From: Fodinibacter sp963833495 | GTDB lineage: Bacteria > Actinomycetota > Actinomycetes > Actinomycetales > Dermatophilaceae | DNA: 64,000 nucleotides | Assembly: GCA_963833495.1 (NCBI GenBank) | Contig: CAWHYJ010000021.1 | Span: forward strand, 124,001 to 188,000 | Reading direction: 5' to 3' | Part shown: in pieces, positions 24,877 through 32,740 of the stretch | How positions within the stretch are numbered: the stretch's first letter is position 1 | How the letters are laid out: the number at the start of each line of letters is the position of its first letter | Position numbers and translations under genes: made by a program | The notes under the pieces: generated by a model | The model's database searches: none | What the model was told of the DNA's origin: nothing | The model's input: only the letters and a program-made list of their open reading frames with translations

Positions 24877-25770
24877 ATGACGACCACCATCCGACACCGC
24901 GAGGACCTGCTCGAGACCTCCTCGCCACCCGAGCACCGGGCCGGCACCCCTCCCACCCGGGAGGGGGGCCGGCCCCGGCTCGCGCCCGGGCGCGCCCTCG
25001 GCGTCGGCATCGTGGGCCTGTGGCTCAGCGTCATCGTGCTGCTGCCGCTGGCGGCGCTGACCGTGCACTCGCTCGACGAGGGGCTCGCCGGCTTCTGGGA
25101 TGCCGTGACGTCGCCCGTCGCGGTGGCCGCCATCCAGACCACCCTGCTGGTGTCGGTCGGAGTGGCCCTGCTCAACGCCGTGATGGGCACCCTGGTCGCC
25201 TGGGTGCTCGTGCGTGACGACTTCCCCGGCAAGCGCTACGTCAACGCGCTGATCGACCTGCCCTTCGCCCTGCCGACCATCGTGGCGAGCATCGTGCTGC
25301 TCTCGCTCTACGGCCCGAACAGCCCGATCGGGGTGCACCTCAACGCGACTCGCGGGGGCCTGGCCATCGCCCTGGCCTTCGTGACCCTGCCCTTCGTCGT
25401 CCGCTCGGTGCAGCCGGTGCTCATCGAGCTCGACCGCGAGGTCGAGGAGGCCGCGGCATCCCTGGGCGCGTCGAACGCCACCACCTTCCGCCGGGTCGTG
25501 CTGCCCACGCTGGCGCCGGCCATCATCAGCGGCGCCGGGCTGGCCTTCGCCCGGGCGGTGGGGGAGTACGGCTCGGTGGTGCTCATCGGCGGCAACATCC
25601 CGCACCAGACGCAGGTCGTCTCGCAGTACATCCAGCAGCAGATCGAGATCGACCGGCCCGCCAACGCCGCCGCCGTCTCGGTCGTGCTGCTGGCCATCTC
25701 GTTCGTCTCCCTCTTCGTGCTGCGGCTGTGGGGCAGCCGTGCCCAGCGCCGGGAGGAGCGCACCTCATGA
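24877..25770 (+). CDS. cysT: Sulfate ABC transporter permease CysT
   Basis: Inner-membrane subunit (297 residues) of the sulfate/thiosulfate importer. After a polar N-terminal extension (about residues 1-45, proline-rich) come six membrane segments. The coupling loop EAAASLGASNATTFRRVVLPTLAPAIISG is the EAA motif that contacts the ATPase; GEYGSVVLIGGNIP is diagnostic of the CysT branch. ATG 24877 directly follows a GGAGCC ribosome site that overlaps the sbp stop region; an upstream in-frame ATG would lie inside sbp. The stop overlaps the cysW start (ATGA). Confidence 0.92.
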   Translation: MTTTIRHREDLLETSSPPEHRAGTPPTREGGRPRLAPGRALGVGIVGLWLSVIVLLPLAALTVHSLDEGLAGFWDAVTSPVAVAAIQTTLLVSVGVALLNAVMGTLVAWVLVRDDFPGKRYVNALIDLPFALPTIVASIVLLSLYGPNSPIGVHLNATRGGLAIALAFVTLPFVVRSVQPVLIELDREVEEAAASLGASNATTFRRVVLPTLAPAIISGAGLAFARAVGEYGSVVLIGGNIPHQTQVVSQYIQQQIEIDRPANAAAVSVVLLAISFVSLFVLRLWGSRAQRREERTS

Positions 25771-26576
25771 CCACCACCCGAGGCTCCCGGCTGACCCTGC
25801 GCGTCATCGCGCTCACCTACGTGCTGGGCCTGCTCGCCCTGCCGATCGTCGTCATCCTCTACCGCACCTTCGAGCCCGGCATCGGCACGTTCCTGGAGTC
25901 GATCCGCACGCCGGCGGCCATCTCTGCGCTCAACCTGTCGCTCACGATCGTGGCGATCGTCGTGCCGCTCAACGTCGTCTTCGGCATCGTCACCGCCATC
26001 GCCCTGGTGCGCTGGCGGGTGCCCGGGCGCGGCCTCATCCAGGCCGTCGTCGACCTGCCGTTCGCGGTCTCGCCGATCGTGGTCGGCGTCTCGCTGATCA
26101 TGCTGTGGGGTGTGTCGGGCTGGTTCGGCGGGCTCGAGGGCTCCACCGGGGTCAAGGTCATCTTCGGCCTGCCCGGCATGGTGCTCGCCACCCTCTTCGT
26201 GACCCTGCCGTTCGTCGTGCGCGAGGTCGAGCCGGTGCTGCACGAGATCGGCACCGAGCAGGAGCAGGCGGCATCCACCCTCGGCGCCTCGGGCTGGCAG
26301 ACCTTCTGGCGCATCACCCTGCCGGCCATCCGGTGGGGCCTGACCTACGGCATCGTGCTCACCGTGGCTCGGGCGCTGGGCGAGTTCGGCGCCGTGATCA
26401 TGGTGTCGTCCGGCTTCCCCGGGGTGTCGCAGACGCTGACCCTGCTCGTGCACTCCCGCTACCTGGACGACCACAACACCTACGGCGCGTATGCCGCGGC
26501 GACCGTGCTCATGGGCCTCGCCATCGCGACCCTGCTGCTGATGACCCTGCTCGACCGCAAGAGGAGCACCCGATGA
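25767..26576 (+). CDS. cysW: Sulfate ABC transporter permease CysW
   Basis: Second permease subunit (269 residues), pairing with CysT. Six membrane segments; the EAA coupling loop reads EQAASTLGASGWQTFWRITLPAIRWGL, and GEFGAVIMVSSGFPG is the CysW counterpart of the CysT block. The ATG lies in the cysT stop (ATGA), and its own stop overlaps the cysA start in the same way, so the three are translationally coupled. Confidence 0.92.
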   Translation: MTTTRGSRLTLRVIALTYVLGLLALPIVVILYRTFEPGIGTFLESIRTPAAISALNLSLTIVAIVVPLNVVFGIVTAIALVRWRVPGRGLIQAVVDLPFAVSPIVVGVSLIMLWGVSGWFGGLEGSTGVKVIFGLPGMVLATLFVTLPFVVREVEPVLHEIGTEQEQAASTLGASGWQTFWRITLPAIRWGLTYGIVLTVARALGEFGAVIMVSSGFPGVSQTLTLLVHSRYLDDHNTYGAYAAATVLMGLAIATLLLMTLLDRKRSTR

Positions 26577-27583
26577 TCACCGTCTCGAACGCCCGCAAGA
26601 ACTACGGCGACTTCGTCGCGCTCGACGACGTCAGCCTCGAGATCCCCTCGGGCTCGCTGACCGCGCTGCTCGGGCCCAGCGGCTCGGGCAAGTCGACCTT
26701 GCTGCGGTCCATCGCCGGTCTCGAGGGGCTCGACTCGGGCGTGGTCTCCATCGGCGGCGTCGACGTCAGCCGCGAGCCCCCGCAGAAGCGCGGCATCGGG
26801 TTCGTCTTCCAGCACTACGCCGCCTTCAAGCACATGACGGTGCGCGACAACGTGGCCTTCGGCCTGACCATCCGCAAGCGCCCCAAGCCCGAGGTGCGCC
26901 GCAAGGTCGACGAGCTGCTCGAGATCGTGGGGCTCGACGGGTTCCAGCACCGCTACCCGGCGCAGCTCTCCGGCGGCCAGCGCCAGCGGATGGCGCTCGC
27001 CCGCGCCCTGGCCGTCGACCCGCAGGTGCTGCTGCTCGACGAGCCGTTCGGCGCGCTCGACGCCAAGGTGCGCGCCGACCTGCGGCACTGGCTGCGCCGA
27101 CTGCACGACGAGGTGCACGTCACCACCGTGCTGGTCACGCACGACCAGGAGGAAGCGCTCGACGTCGCCGACCGGATCGCCGTGCTCAACAAGGGCCGCA
27201 TCGAGCAGGTCGGTGACCCGGTGTCGCTCTACGAGCGGCCGGCCAACGACTTCGTCATGTCGTTCCTCGGCTCGGTGGCCCGCCTGGGCGGCCAGCTGGT
27301 GCGGCCGCACGACATCGTGCTGGAGCGCGACCGGGTGGCGGCGCTGGCGGCCGACGCCCGCGTGCCCGGTTCGCCCGGGGTCGTCGAGGCCGTGGTCGAG
27401 CGCGTGGTGCGGCTCGGCTTCGAGGTGCGCGTCGAGCTGCGGGCCGACTCGGGCGAGCGCTTCGCCGCCCAGGTCACCCGGGCCGAGGCCGACCGCCAGC
27501 GGTTCGAGCCGGGCGAGACGGTGTTCGCCCGTGCGGTGCGCCCGGCCGACGCGACCGACGCCGAGCCGGCACTGGCCATCTGA
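26573..27583 (+). CDS. cysA: Sulfate ABC transporter ATP-binding protein CysA
   Basis: ATPase (336 residues) powering sulfate/thiosulfate uptake. Walker A GPSGSGKST (residues about 35-43), Q-loop FVFQHYAAFKHM, signature LSGGQRQRMALARAL, Walker B VLLLDEPFGALDA, switch His in LVTHDQEEA. A C-terminal regulatory beta-domain (from about 240, VRPHDIVLERD) is of the CysA/TOBE type. It completes sbp-cysTWA; an Rrf2 gene follows after 60 bp in the same direction but with its own promoter. Confidence 0.94.
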   Translation: MITVSNARKNYGDFVALDDVSLEIPSGSLTALLGPSGSGKSTLLRSIAGLEGLDSGVVSIGGVDVSREPPQKRGIGFVFQHYAAFKHMTVRDNVAFGLTIRKRPKPEVRRKVDELLEIVGLDGFQHRYPAQLSGGQRQRMALARALAVDPQVLLLDEPFGALDAKVRADLRHWLRRLHDEVHVTTVLVTHDQEEALDVADRIAVLNKGRIEQVGDPVSLYERPANDFVMSFLGSVARLGGQLVRPHDIVLERDRVAALAADARVPGSPGVVEAVVERVVRLGFEVRVELRADSGERFAAQVTRAEADRQRFEPGETVFARAVRPADATDAEPALAI

Positions 27584-27626
27584 GGGAGCGCCCGGCATCC
27601 GGGTGGCGGGTCCAGTGGGCTCGGGT

Positions 27627-27643
27627 GCGCCACACTGTGGCGC
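27627..27643. promoter_or_regulatory. Perfect 17-bp palindrome abutting the Rrf2 gene start
   Basis: GCGCCACA-C-TGTGGCGC, with 8-bp arms and a 1-base centre, ends on the base before GTG 27644 and contains the CACACT -10 candidate. Binding here would block the transcription start, consistent with autorepression by the encoded regulator. Confidence 0.65.
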
Positions 27644-28108
27644 GTGGACATCTCCGCGCGCACCGAGTACGCCGTCCGGGCGATGCTGGCGCTCGCGCAG
27701 GCCCAGGAGCTCGATGCCGGGCCGATCAGCGTCGAGAACCTGGCCCAGCGCCAGGACCTGCCGCGCAAGTTCCTCGAGGCGATCGTGGCCGACCTGCGGG
27801 CCGCGGACCTCGTGGTGAGCACCCGCGGGGCCAGGGGTGGCTACACGCTGGCGCGGCCGGCATCCGAGGTCTCGCTCGGTGACGTCTTCCGCGCGGTCGA
27901 CGGCCCGCTCGCCGAGGTGCGCGGGCTGCGGCCGCACGAGACGAGCTACGAGGGTGTCGCCCGGCACCTGCCGACGGTGTGGGTGGCCGTGCGGGTCGCG
28001 CTGCGCGAGGTGCTCGACGACACCAGCCTCGCCGACGTGCTCGACGGCGACCTGCCCCCGGCGGTGCGCGCCAAGGCCGACGCACCGGACGCCTGGCGCA
28101 ACCGCTGA
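27644..28108 (+). CDS. Rrf2-family transcriptional regulator without cluster cysteines
   Basis: DNA-binding protein of 154 residues with the Rrf2 winged helix: MDISARTEYAVRAMLALAQ, then the recognition helix region SVENLAQRQDLPRKFLEAIVADL and the wing STRGARGGYTLARP. It contains no cysteine at all, so it cannot bind the Fe-S cluster of IscR/NsrR; this places it functionally nearer the CymR type, which controls sulfur and cysteine genes with a protein partner. The position right after a sulfate importer fits. The GTG start is marked by a -10-like CACACT inside a palindrome that would allow autoregulation. Confidence 0.85.
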   Translation: MDISARTEYAVRAMLALAQAQELDAGPISVENLAQRQDLPRKFLEAIVADLRAADLVVSTRGARGGYTLARPASEVSLGDVFRAVDGPLAEVRGLRPHETSYEGVARHLPTVWVAVRVALREVLDDTSLADVLDGDLPPAVRAKADAPDAWRNR

Positions 28109-28153
28109 GCGCGCACGACGACGGCCGTGGTTCGGGCAGCGGCCGAGGTCTGG

Positions 28154-28159
28154 CAGAAT
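28154..28159 (+). promoter_or_regulatory. rpsP promoter -10 box
   Basis: CAGAAT within TCTGGCAGAATGG; the rplS promoter has the nearly identical TCTGGCAGACTGG, so the two ribosomal units appear to share a promoter type. Confidence 0.5.
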
Positions 28160-28292
28160 GGACGGCTGTACCCGTCCGGTCGGAGCACCTCGTGCCCGCC
28201 GGACCGGACGCCTACACCGGAGCATCCGGCACCCCGAGCGAAAAGTGCTCGGTCTCGCCGCGCTCACCAGATGAAGTGGAGTGACCACCACC
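28160..28292 (+). promoter_or_regulatory. Structured 5' leader of rpsP
   Basis: About 125 transcribed bases containing a stem GTCCGGTC (28174-28181) / GACCGGAC (28202-28209), then CCGAGC (28234-28239) / GCTCGG (28247-28252) with a 7-base A-rich loop. A third inverted repeat, GGACGG / CCGTCC at 28160-28177, straddles the likely transcript start. It could be a ribosomal leader. Confidence 0.45.
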
Positions 28293-28796
28293 GTGGCCGT
28301 CAAGATCCGACTGAAGCGCATGGGCAAGATCCGTGCACCGTTCTACCGCGTCGTCGTCATGGACTCGCGCACCAAGCGCGATGGCCGGGCCATCGAGGAG
28401 ATCGGCAAGTACCACCCCACCGAGGAGCCCTCGGTCATCCAGATCGACAGCGACCGTGCGCAGTACTGGCTCAGCAACGGTGCCCAGCCGACCGAGGCCG
28501 TCGCCGCGCTGCTGAAGATCACCGGTGACTGGCAGAAGTACAAGGGCGAGCCCGGCACCGAGGGCACCCTGCGGGTCAAGGCCCCCAAGACGTCCAAGAA
28601 GGACCTCTACGAGGCTGCTCTCGCCGCCGCCGGCAAGACCAGCGACGACGGCACCGGCGCCACCACGGCCAGGAAGCGCGCCGCCAAGAAGGCCGAGCCG
28701 GCCGCCGAGGCGCCCGCTGCCGACGCTGTGGCCGAGACCCCGGCCGCCCCGGCCGAGGCCCCCGCGGCCGAGGCCACCGACGGCGAGCAGGCCTGA
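28293..28796 (+). CDS. rpsP: 30S ribosomal protein S16
   Basis: Small-subunit protein S16 (167 residues from GTG 28293). The core VAVKIRLKRMGKIRAPFYRVVVMDSRTKRDGRAIEEIG is diagnostic. After about residue 85 there is a long Ala/Glu/Pro-rich tail (AEAPAADAVAETPAAP...), common in actinobacterial S16 and absent from the 82-residue E. coli protein. A GTG at 28281 is in frame (MTTT extension); 28293 is chosen because it gives the family N-terminus. It is first in the rpsP-khpA-rimM-trmD operon; the KH-protein start is 2 bp after the stop. Confidence 0.95.
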   Translation: MAVKIRLKRMGKIRAPFYRVVVMDSRTKRDGRAIEEIGKYHPTEEPSVIQIDSDRAQYWLSNGAQPTEAVAALLKITGDWQKYKGEPGTEGTLRVKAPKTSKKDLYEAALAAAGKTSDDGTGATTARKRAAKKAEPAAEAPAADAVAETPAAPAEAPAAEATDGEQA

Positions 28797-28798
28797 CC

Positions 28799-29041
28799 GT
28801 GCTCGAGGAGGCTCTCGAGCACCTCGTGACGAGCATCGTCGACCACAAGGACGAGGTGCAGGTGCGCCGCAAGGACCTGCGCCGCGGTGAGGTGCTCGAG
28901 GTGCGTGTGCACCCCGACGACCTCGGCCGCGTCATCGGTCGCTCCGGCCGCACCGCCAGCGCGCTGCGCACCGTGATGGGTGCGCTCTCCGGTGGTCGCC
29001 AGATCCGCATCGACATCGTCGACACCGACCGGGTCCGCTGA
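28799..29041 (+). CDS. khpA: KH-domain RNA-binding protein KhpA
   Basis: 80-residue single-KH protein that binds structured RNA, usually with KhpB/EloR. The KH core VHPDDLGRVIGRSGRTASALRTVM contains the GxxG loop GRSG. Gene order rpsP-khpA-rimM-trmD is conserved in Gram-positives. GTG start 2 bp after rpsP; stop 13 bp before rimM. Confidence 0.93.
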   Translation: MLEEALEHLVTSIVDHKDEVQVRRKDLRRGEVLEVRVHPDDLGRVIGRSGRTASALRTVMGALSGGRQIRIDIVDTDRVR

Positions 29042-29054
29042 CCCGAGTGGACTC

Positions 29055-29591
29055 GTGAGCCCGAGCACCGTCGTCGCCCGGATCGGCAAGCCGCACGGGC
29101 TGCTCGGTGAGGTGACCGTGCAGCTGCACACCGACGAGCCGGAGCGGCGGCTGGCCGTCGGCACGGTCATCGACACCGAGGCCGCTACCGGTACCGGTGT
29201 GCCGCGAGCGCTGACCGTGCGCTCGACCCGGGTGCACAACGGGGTCTGGCTCGTGGCGTTCGAGGAGGTCCCCGACCGCACCGGCGCCGAGTCGCTGCGC
29301 GGCACCCGGCTGGTGGTCGACGCCGCCGACGTGCTGCCCGCCGACGACGAGGATGACGTCTTCACCGAGGAGCAGCTGCGCGGGCTGGCCGTCGTCGACC
29401 CGGCCGGCACGGTGCTCGGCGAGGTGGGTGGGCTCGAGCTCGGCGCCGCCCAGGACCGGCTCGTGATCCTGCTGCCCGACGGCCGCGAGGCTCAGGTGCC
29501 CTTCGTGACGGCGCTGGTGCCCGAGGTCGACCTCGAGGCGGGCCGGGTCGTCGTCGACGCGCCACCCGGGTTGCTCGACCTGGGGGTCTGA
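29055..29591 (+). CDS. rimM: Ribosome maturation factor RimM
   Basis: 30S assembly factor (178 residues) that binds S19 and helps mature the 16S rRNA 3' domain. N-terminal RimM domain VVARIGKPHGLLGEVTVQLHTDEPERRL; C-terminal PRC-barrel from about residue 100 (EEQLRGLAVVDPAGTVLGEVGGLELGAAQDRLVIL, ending EVDLEAGRVVVDAPPGLLDL). GTG 29055 gives the standard N-terminus; the frame opens earlier inside khpA. trmD starts 5 bp after the stop. Confidence 0.93.
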   Translation: MSPSTVVARIGKPHGLLGEVTVQLHTDEPERRLAVGTVIDTEAATGTGVPRALTVRSTRVHNGVWLVAFEEVPDRTGAESLRGTRLVVDAADVLPADDEDDVFTEEQLRGLAVVDPAGTVLGEVGGLELGAAQDRLVILLPDGREAQVPFVTALVPEVDLEAGRVVVDAPPGLLDLGV

Positions 29592-29596
29592 CCTCC

Positions 29597-30817
29597 GTGC
29601 GCGTCGACGTCGTCACGATCTTCCCCGAGTACCTCGCGCCCCTGGACCTGTCGCTGATCGGCAAGTCGCGGCGCGACGGCATCCTCGACGTGCGCGTGCA
29701 CGACCTGCGCGACTTCGCCCACGACCGGCACCGCACGGTCGACGACAGCCCCTTCGGCGGGGGCGCCGGCATGGTGATGACACCCGGGCCGTGGGCGCAG
29801 GCGCTGGATGCCGTCGTCGCCTCGGGACCCGCGGGAGATGCCATGGCGCCCCACCTGATCGTGCCCGGTCCGGGTGGGGTGCCCTTCAGCCAGGCGCTGG
29901 CGAGCTCGCTCGCCGATGAGCCGTGGCTGGCCTTCGCCTGCGGGCGCTACGAGGGCATCGACGAGCGGGTCTACGAGCACGCCGCGGACCGGATGCCGGT
30001 GACGGTCGTCTCGCTCGGCGACTACGTGCTCAACGGCGGCGAGGTGGCGGTGCTGGCCATGGTCGAGGCCGTGGGCCGGCTGCTGCCCGGGGTGGTGGGC
30101 AACGCTGAGTCGCTCGTCGAGGAGTCGCACGAGGACGGCCTCCTCGAGTACCCGGTCTACACCCGCCCCGCCACCTGGGACGACGGCGGCACCGTGCGTG
30201 AGGTGCCGCCCGTGCTGTTGTCGGGTGACCACGGCACGATCGCCGCGTGGCGCCACCAGCAGCGGCTGGAGCGCACGGCATCCCGGCGCCCTGACCTGCT
30301 TCCGGTGTCGGCCACGGTGGGGGCACTCGCCGATCTCGACGTGCGGGCCGCGACCCCGGCCGATGCCGCCGAGCTGCTCGTGCTGCAACGCGCCTGTTGG
30401 GTGCGCGAAGGGCTTGCGGCGCAGGGCCGTTGGGTCGTGCCCCCGCTGGTCGAGGAACTCGACGACGTCGTGGCCGGGCTGAGCGAGTGGACCACGTATG
30501 CCGTGCGCGTGCGGTCCACCGACGGCTCGCGCGGGCGGCTGGTCGGGTCGGTGCGTGGGCGGGTGCGGCCGGTCGACCCCACCTTCTGGGAGGTGGGCCG
30601 GCTGATGGTGGCGCCCGACCTCCGGGGCCGCGGCCTGGGCCGGGAGCTGCTGGCGCTGGGGGAGTCGCCGGCGCCGGCGTCGGCGACCGCCTACTGGCTG
30701 ACGACCGGCATCCTCGAGGAGGGCAACCAGCGGTTCTACAAGCGCGCCGGCTACCGGCTGGTGCCGGGCGAGGCCACCTATCCCGGCGCGGTCGACCTCA
30801 CCAAACGGCGGCGCTGA
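29597..30817 (+). CDS. trmD: tRNA (guanine-37-N1)-methyltransferase TrmD fused to a GNAT domain
   Basis: Two-domain protein of 406 residues; stand-alone TrmD is about 230-270. The first part is a complete TrmD: MRVDVVTIFPEYLAPL, DDSPFGGGAGMVM, the SAM-knot ACGRYEGIDERV and SLGDYVLNGGEVAVL, then VLLSGDHGTIAAWR and RRPDLL (to about 240). The remainder (about 250-406) is a GNAT acetyltransferase: VRAATPADAAELLVLQRACWVREG, the acetyl-CoA loop LMVAPDLRGRGLGRELL, and NQRFYKRAGYRLVPGE. There is no stop or frame change between them. TrmD makes m1G37, which prevents frameshifting; the acetyltransferase target is unknown. The 3' end overlaps the convergent serine hydrolase gene by 20 bp. Confidence 0.93.
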   Translation: MRVDVVTIFPEYLAPLDLSLIGKSRRDGILDVRVHDLRDFAHDRHRTVDDSPFGGGAGMVMTPGPWAQALDAVVASGPAGDAMAPHLIVPGPGGVPFSQALASSLADEPWLAFACGRYEGIDERVYEHAADRMPVTVVSLGDYVLNGGEVAVLAMVEAVGRLLPGVVGNAESLVEESHEDGLLEYPVYTRPATWDDGGTVREVPPVLLSGDHGTIAAWRHQQRLERTASRRPDLLPVSATVGALADLDVRAATPADAAELLVLQRACWVREGLAAQGRWVVPPLVEELDDVVAGLSEWTTYAVRVRSTDGSRGRLVGSVRGRVRPVDPTFWEVGRLMVAPDLRGRGLGRELLALGESPAPASATAYWLTTGILEEGNQRFYKRAGYRLVPGEATYPGAVDLTKRRR

Positions 30818-31799
30818 GCGCCCGCACGACCGGCCAGGCGCCGTCGGTCCAGTTGGCGATGACCGTGTAGGTGACGGCCGACGACGGCCGGCGCACGCTG
30901 GCGAACGACACACCCGCGTCGTAGCCCTCCATCCAGACCGTGTCGGTCGTGGCGTGCAGGTGGAAGCCGAGGCCGCACCGGGAGTCCTCCTCCGGCCAGT
31001 CGCTGTGCGGCCGGAGCATTGCGGCGAGCCGACCGAGCGGGACGACCCGTCCGGCGAACAGCGCCTCCCAGAGCCGGCTGAGGTCGGCCACCGTCGAGTA
31101 GATGCCACCGTCGCCGGTGCCGACCACCGGCAGGTGGAGCACGTTGGTGCGCAGGCCGTCGGCGGCCAGGTAGCCGTGGGCGGCGCGGCCCGAGAGCTCG
31201 TCGGAGCGCAGGAAGGCGGTGCCGACCATGCCGGCCGGCTCGCAGACCAGGGTGTCGACGAGCTCGTGGAAGGCGACGCCGCTGGCGCGTTCGGCCAGCA
31301 AGGCCAGCACGACGTAGCCGCTGTTGTTGTACGCGAACCCTTCGCCGGCCCGGAACACGGTCTCGTGACCGTCGAGCACCGGCAGCCACTGCTCGGTGGT
31401 CACCAGCTGGTGCACGGGCACCGGCATCACGTAGTCGGTGATGTCGTGGACGGCCTCCTCGTCGAAGTAGTCACCGATCCCAGACCGGTGGGCCAGCAGG
31501 TGCTCGACCGTCACGTCGTCGGCGACCAGCGGGAGGTCGTCACCGAGCAGCGAGCGGGCGGTCGTGCCGAGCTCCAGGGTGCCGCGCTCCACCAGGGCCA
31601 TGACCGCGAGCGCGGTGAGGGTCTTGGTCGCACTGGCGGTCGCGAACTGCGTCTGCACCGTGTTGGCCACCTCGTGGGCGCGGTCGGCGAACCCATAGGC
31701 CTGTGCCAGCTCGGTCTCGCCGGCCCGGTCGACGCGCACCACACCGGAGAACCCGGAGGTGCGCGCGACGTCATCCACCACGTCCTTCAAGGAGCCCAT
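30798..31799 (-). CDS. Serine hydrolase, beta-lactamase class C/DD-peptidase fold
   Basis: 333-residue protein of the beta-lactamase-related family. Seen: SxxK as SATK with Ser56 and Lys59 (TQFATASATKTLTALAVM), Tyr157 in the YxN motif (AGEGFAYNNSGYVVLALL), LLAHRSGIGDY, and GGIYSTVADLSRLWEAL. No signal peptide is evident, so an intracellular or non-classically exported esterase is more likely than a true penicillin-binding protein. The function cannot be narrowed further. Its ATG has TACCTT six bases upstream, and its 3' end overlaps trmD by 20 bp. Confidence 0.82.
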   Translation of the reverse strand: MGSLKDVVDDVARTSGFSGVVRVDRAGETELAQAYGFADRAHEVANTVQTQFATASATKTLTALAVMALVERGTLELGTTARSLLGDDLPLVADDVTVEHLLAHRSGIGDYFDEEAVHDITDYVMPVPVHQLVTTEQWLPVLDGHETVFRAGEGFAYNNSGYVVLALLAERASGVAFHELVDTLVCEPAGMVGTAFLRSDELSGRAAHGYLAADGLRTNVLHLPVVGTGDGGIYSTVADLSRLWEALFAGRVVPLGRLAAMLRPHSDWPEEDSRCGLGFHLHATTDTVWMEGYDAGVSFASVRRPSSAVTYTVIANWTDGAWPVVRALSAAVW

Positions 31800-31805
31800 G
31801 AGGCG

Positions 31806-31811
31806 AAGGTA
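31806..31811 (-). promoter_or_regulatory. -10 box of leaderless serine hydrolase gene
   Basis: TACCTT on the minus strand, six bases before ATG 31799. Confidence 0.55.
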
Positions 31812-31889
31812 ACGACCGCGTCACCCGATGGACAGCGAGTTACGGCCGGTGCCGCACACCTCGGGGCGCCATCCGGCCGCCGCCTGCGC

Positions 31890-31895
31890 TTGACT
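31890..31895 (+). promoter_or_regulatory. -10-like box of the NAT gene
   Basis: TTGACT six bases before ATG 31902; the hexamer is atypical but the spacing fits. Confidence 0.35.
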
Positions 31896-31901
31896 GGGGT
31901 G

Positions 31902-32729
31902 ATGCCGGCGGATGCGTGGACGGTCGACTCGCTCGACCTCGAGGGGTACCTGAACCGACTGGGGGTCTCGGCGCGCGCGCCCAGCCCGGCGGCGCTCGCC
32001 GACCTGCACGAGGCACACGTGCGCACGTTCACGTTCGACAACATCGACGTGCTGCTCGGCCGGCATCCGGGCGTCTCCCTCGGCGCGGTGCAGGAGAAGT
32101 TCGTCGGCCGCGGTCGTGGCGGCTACTGCTTCGAGCACAGCACGGTCTTCGCGGCCGCCCTCGAACGGCTCGGCTACCGGGTGCGGCGGCACCTGGGCCG
32201 GGTCGGCGACCCGCGGGCGGGCGCCCAGCAGGGGCGCACCCACATGGTGGTCGAGGTGGTGCTCGACGGCCGCCGGCTGCTGTGCGACCCCGGTTTCGGG
32301 ATGAGCCTGCTGCGGCCCATCCCGATGGAGGACGGCGCGCAGGACGAGTACCCGCCGGGCTGGCGCCACCGGGTGCGCGAGACGTCCGGCGGCTGGGTGC
32401 TGGAGCGGTGGCGCGAGGGTGGCTGGGAGGTCGCGCACACCACCGACGAGCTGGAGGTGATGCCGGTCGACGTCCTGATCGGGCACCACTTCACGAGCAC
32501 CTACCCGGGCTCGCACTTCACCACCGGCTTCGTGCTCGGCAAGCACCTGCCCGGCCGGCACGTCACGGTGACCCACGACTCGCTCACCGTGCGCACCCCG
32601 GGTGAGCCGACGGAGCACCGACCGCTGCGTCCGGGCGAGGTGGAGGAGTGGCTCACCGCGTTCGAGGTGGACCTGAGCCCGGACGAGCGGTCGCGCCTGC
32701 TGGAGCGGGTGCACCAGCTGTCGGCCTGA
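31902..32729 (+). CDS. nat: Arylamine N-acetyltransferase
   Basis: Cytosolic NAT-family enzyme (275 residues) transferring acetyl from acetyl-CoA to arylamines or hydrazines. The Cys-His-Asp triad is present: Cys76 in RGRGGYCFEHS, His114 in GRTHMVVEV, Asp129 in LLCDPGFG. FTFDNIDVLLGRHPGVSL is the usual N-terminal helical bundle end, and HFTTGFVLGKHLPGRHVTVT the second beta domain. The frame opens far upstream (30954) antisense to the serine hydrolase; ATG 31902 restores normal family length. It is monocistronic between divergent and convergent neighbours. Confidence 0.92.
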   Translation: MPADAWTVDSLDLEGYLNRLGVSARAPSPAALADLHEAHVRTFTFDNIDVLLGRHPGVSLGAVQEKFVGRGRGGYCFEHSTVFAAALERLGYRVRRHLGRVGDPRAGAQQGRTHMVVEVVLDGRRLLCDPGFGMSLLRPIPMEDGAQDEYPPGWRHRVRETSGGWVLERWREGGWEVAHTTDELEVMPVDVLIGHHFTSTYPGSHFTTGFVLGKHLPGRHVTVTHDSLTVRTPGEPTEHRPLRPGEVEEWLTAFEVDLSPDERSRLLERVHQLSA

Positions 32730-32740
32730 GCCGTCATCCG

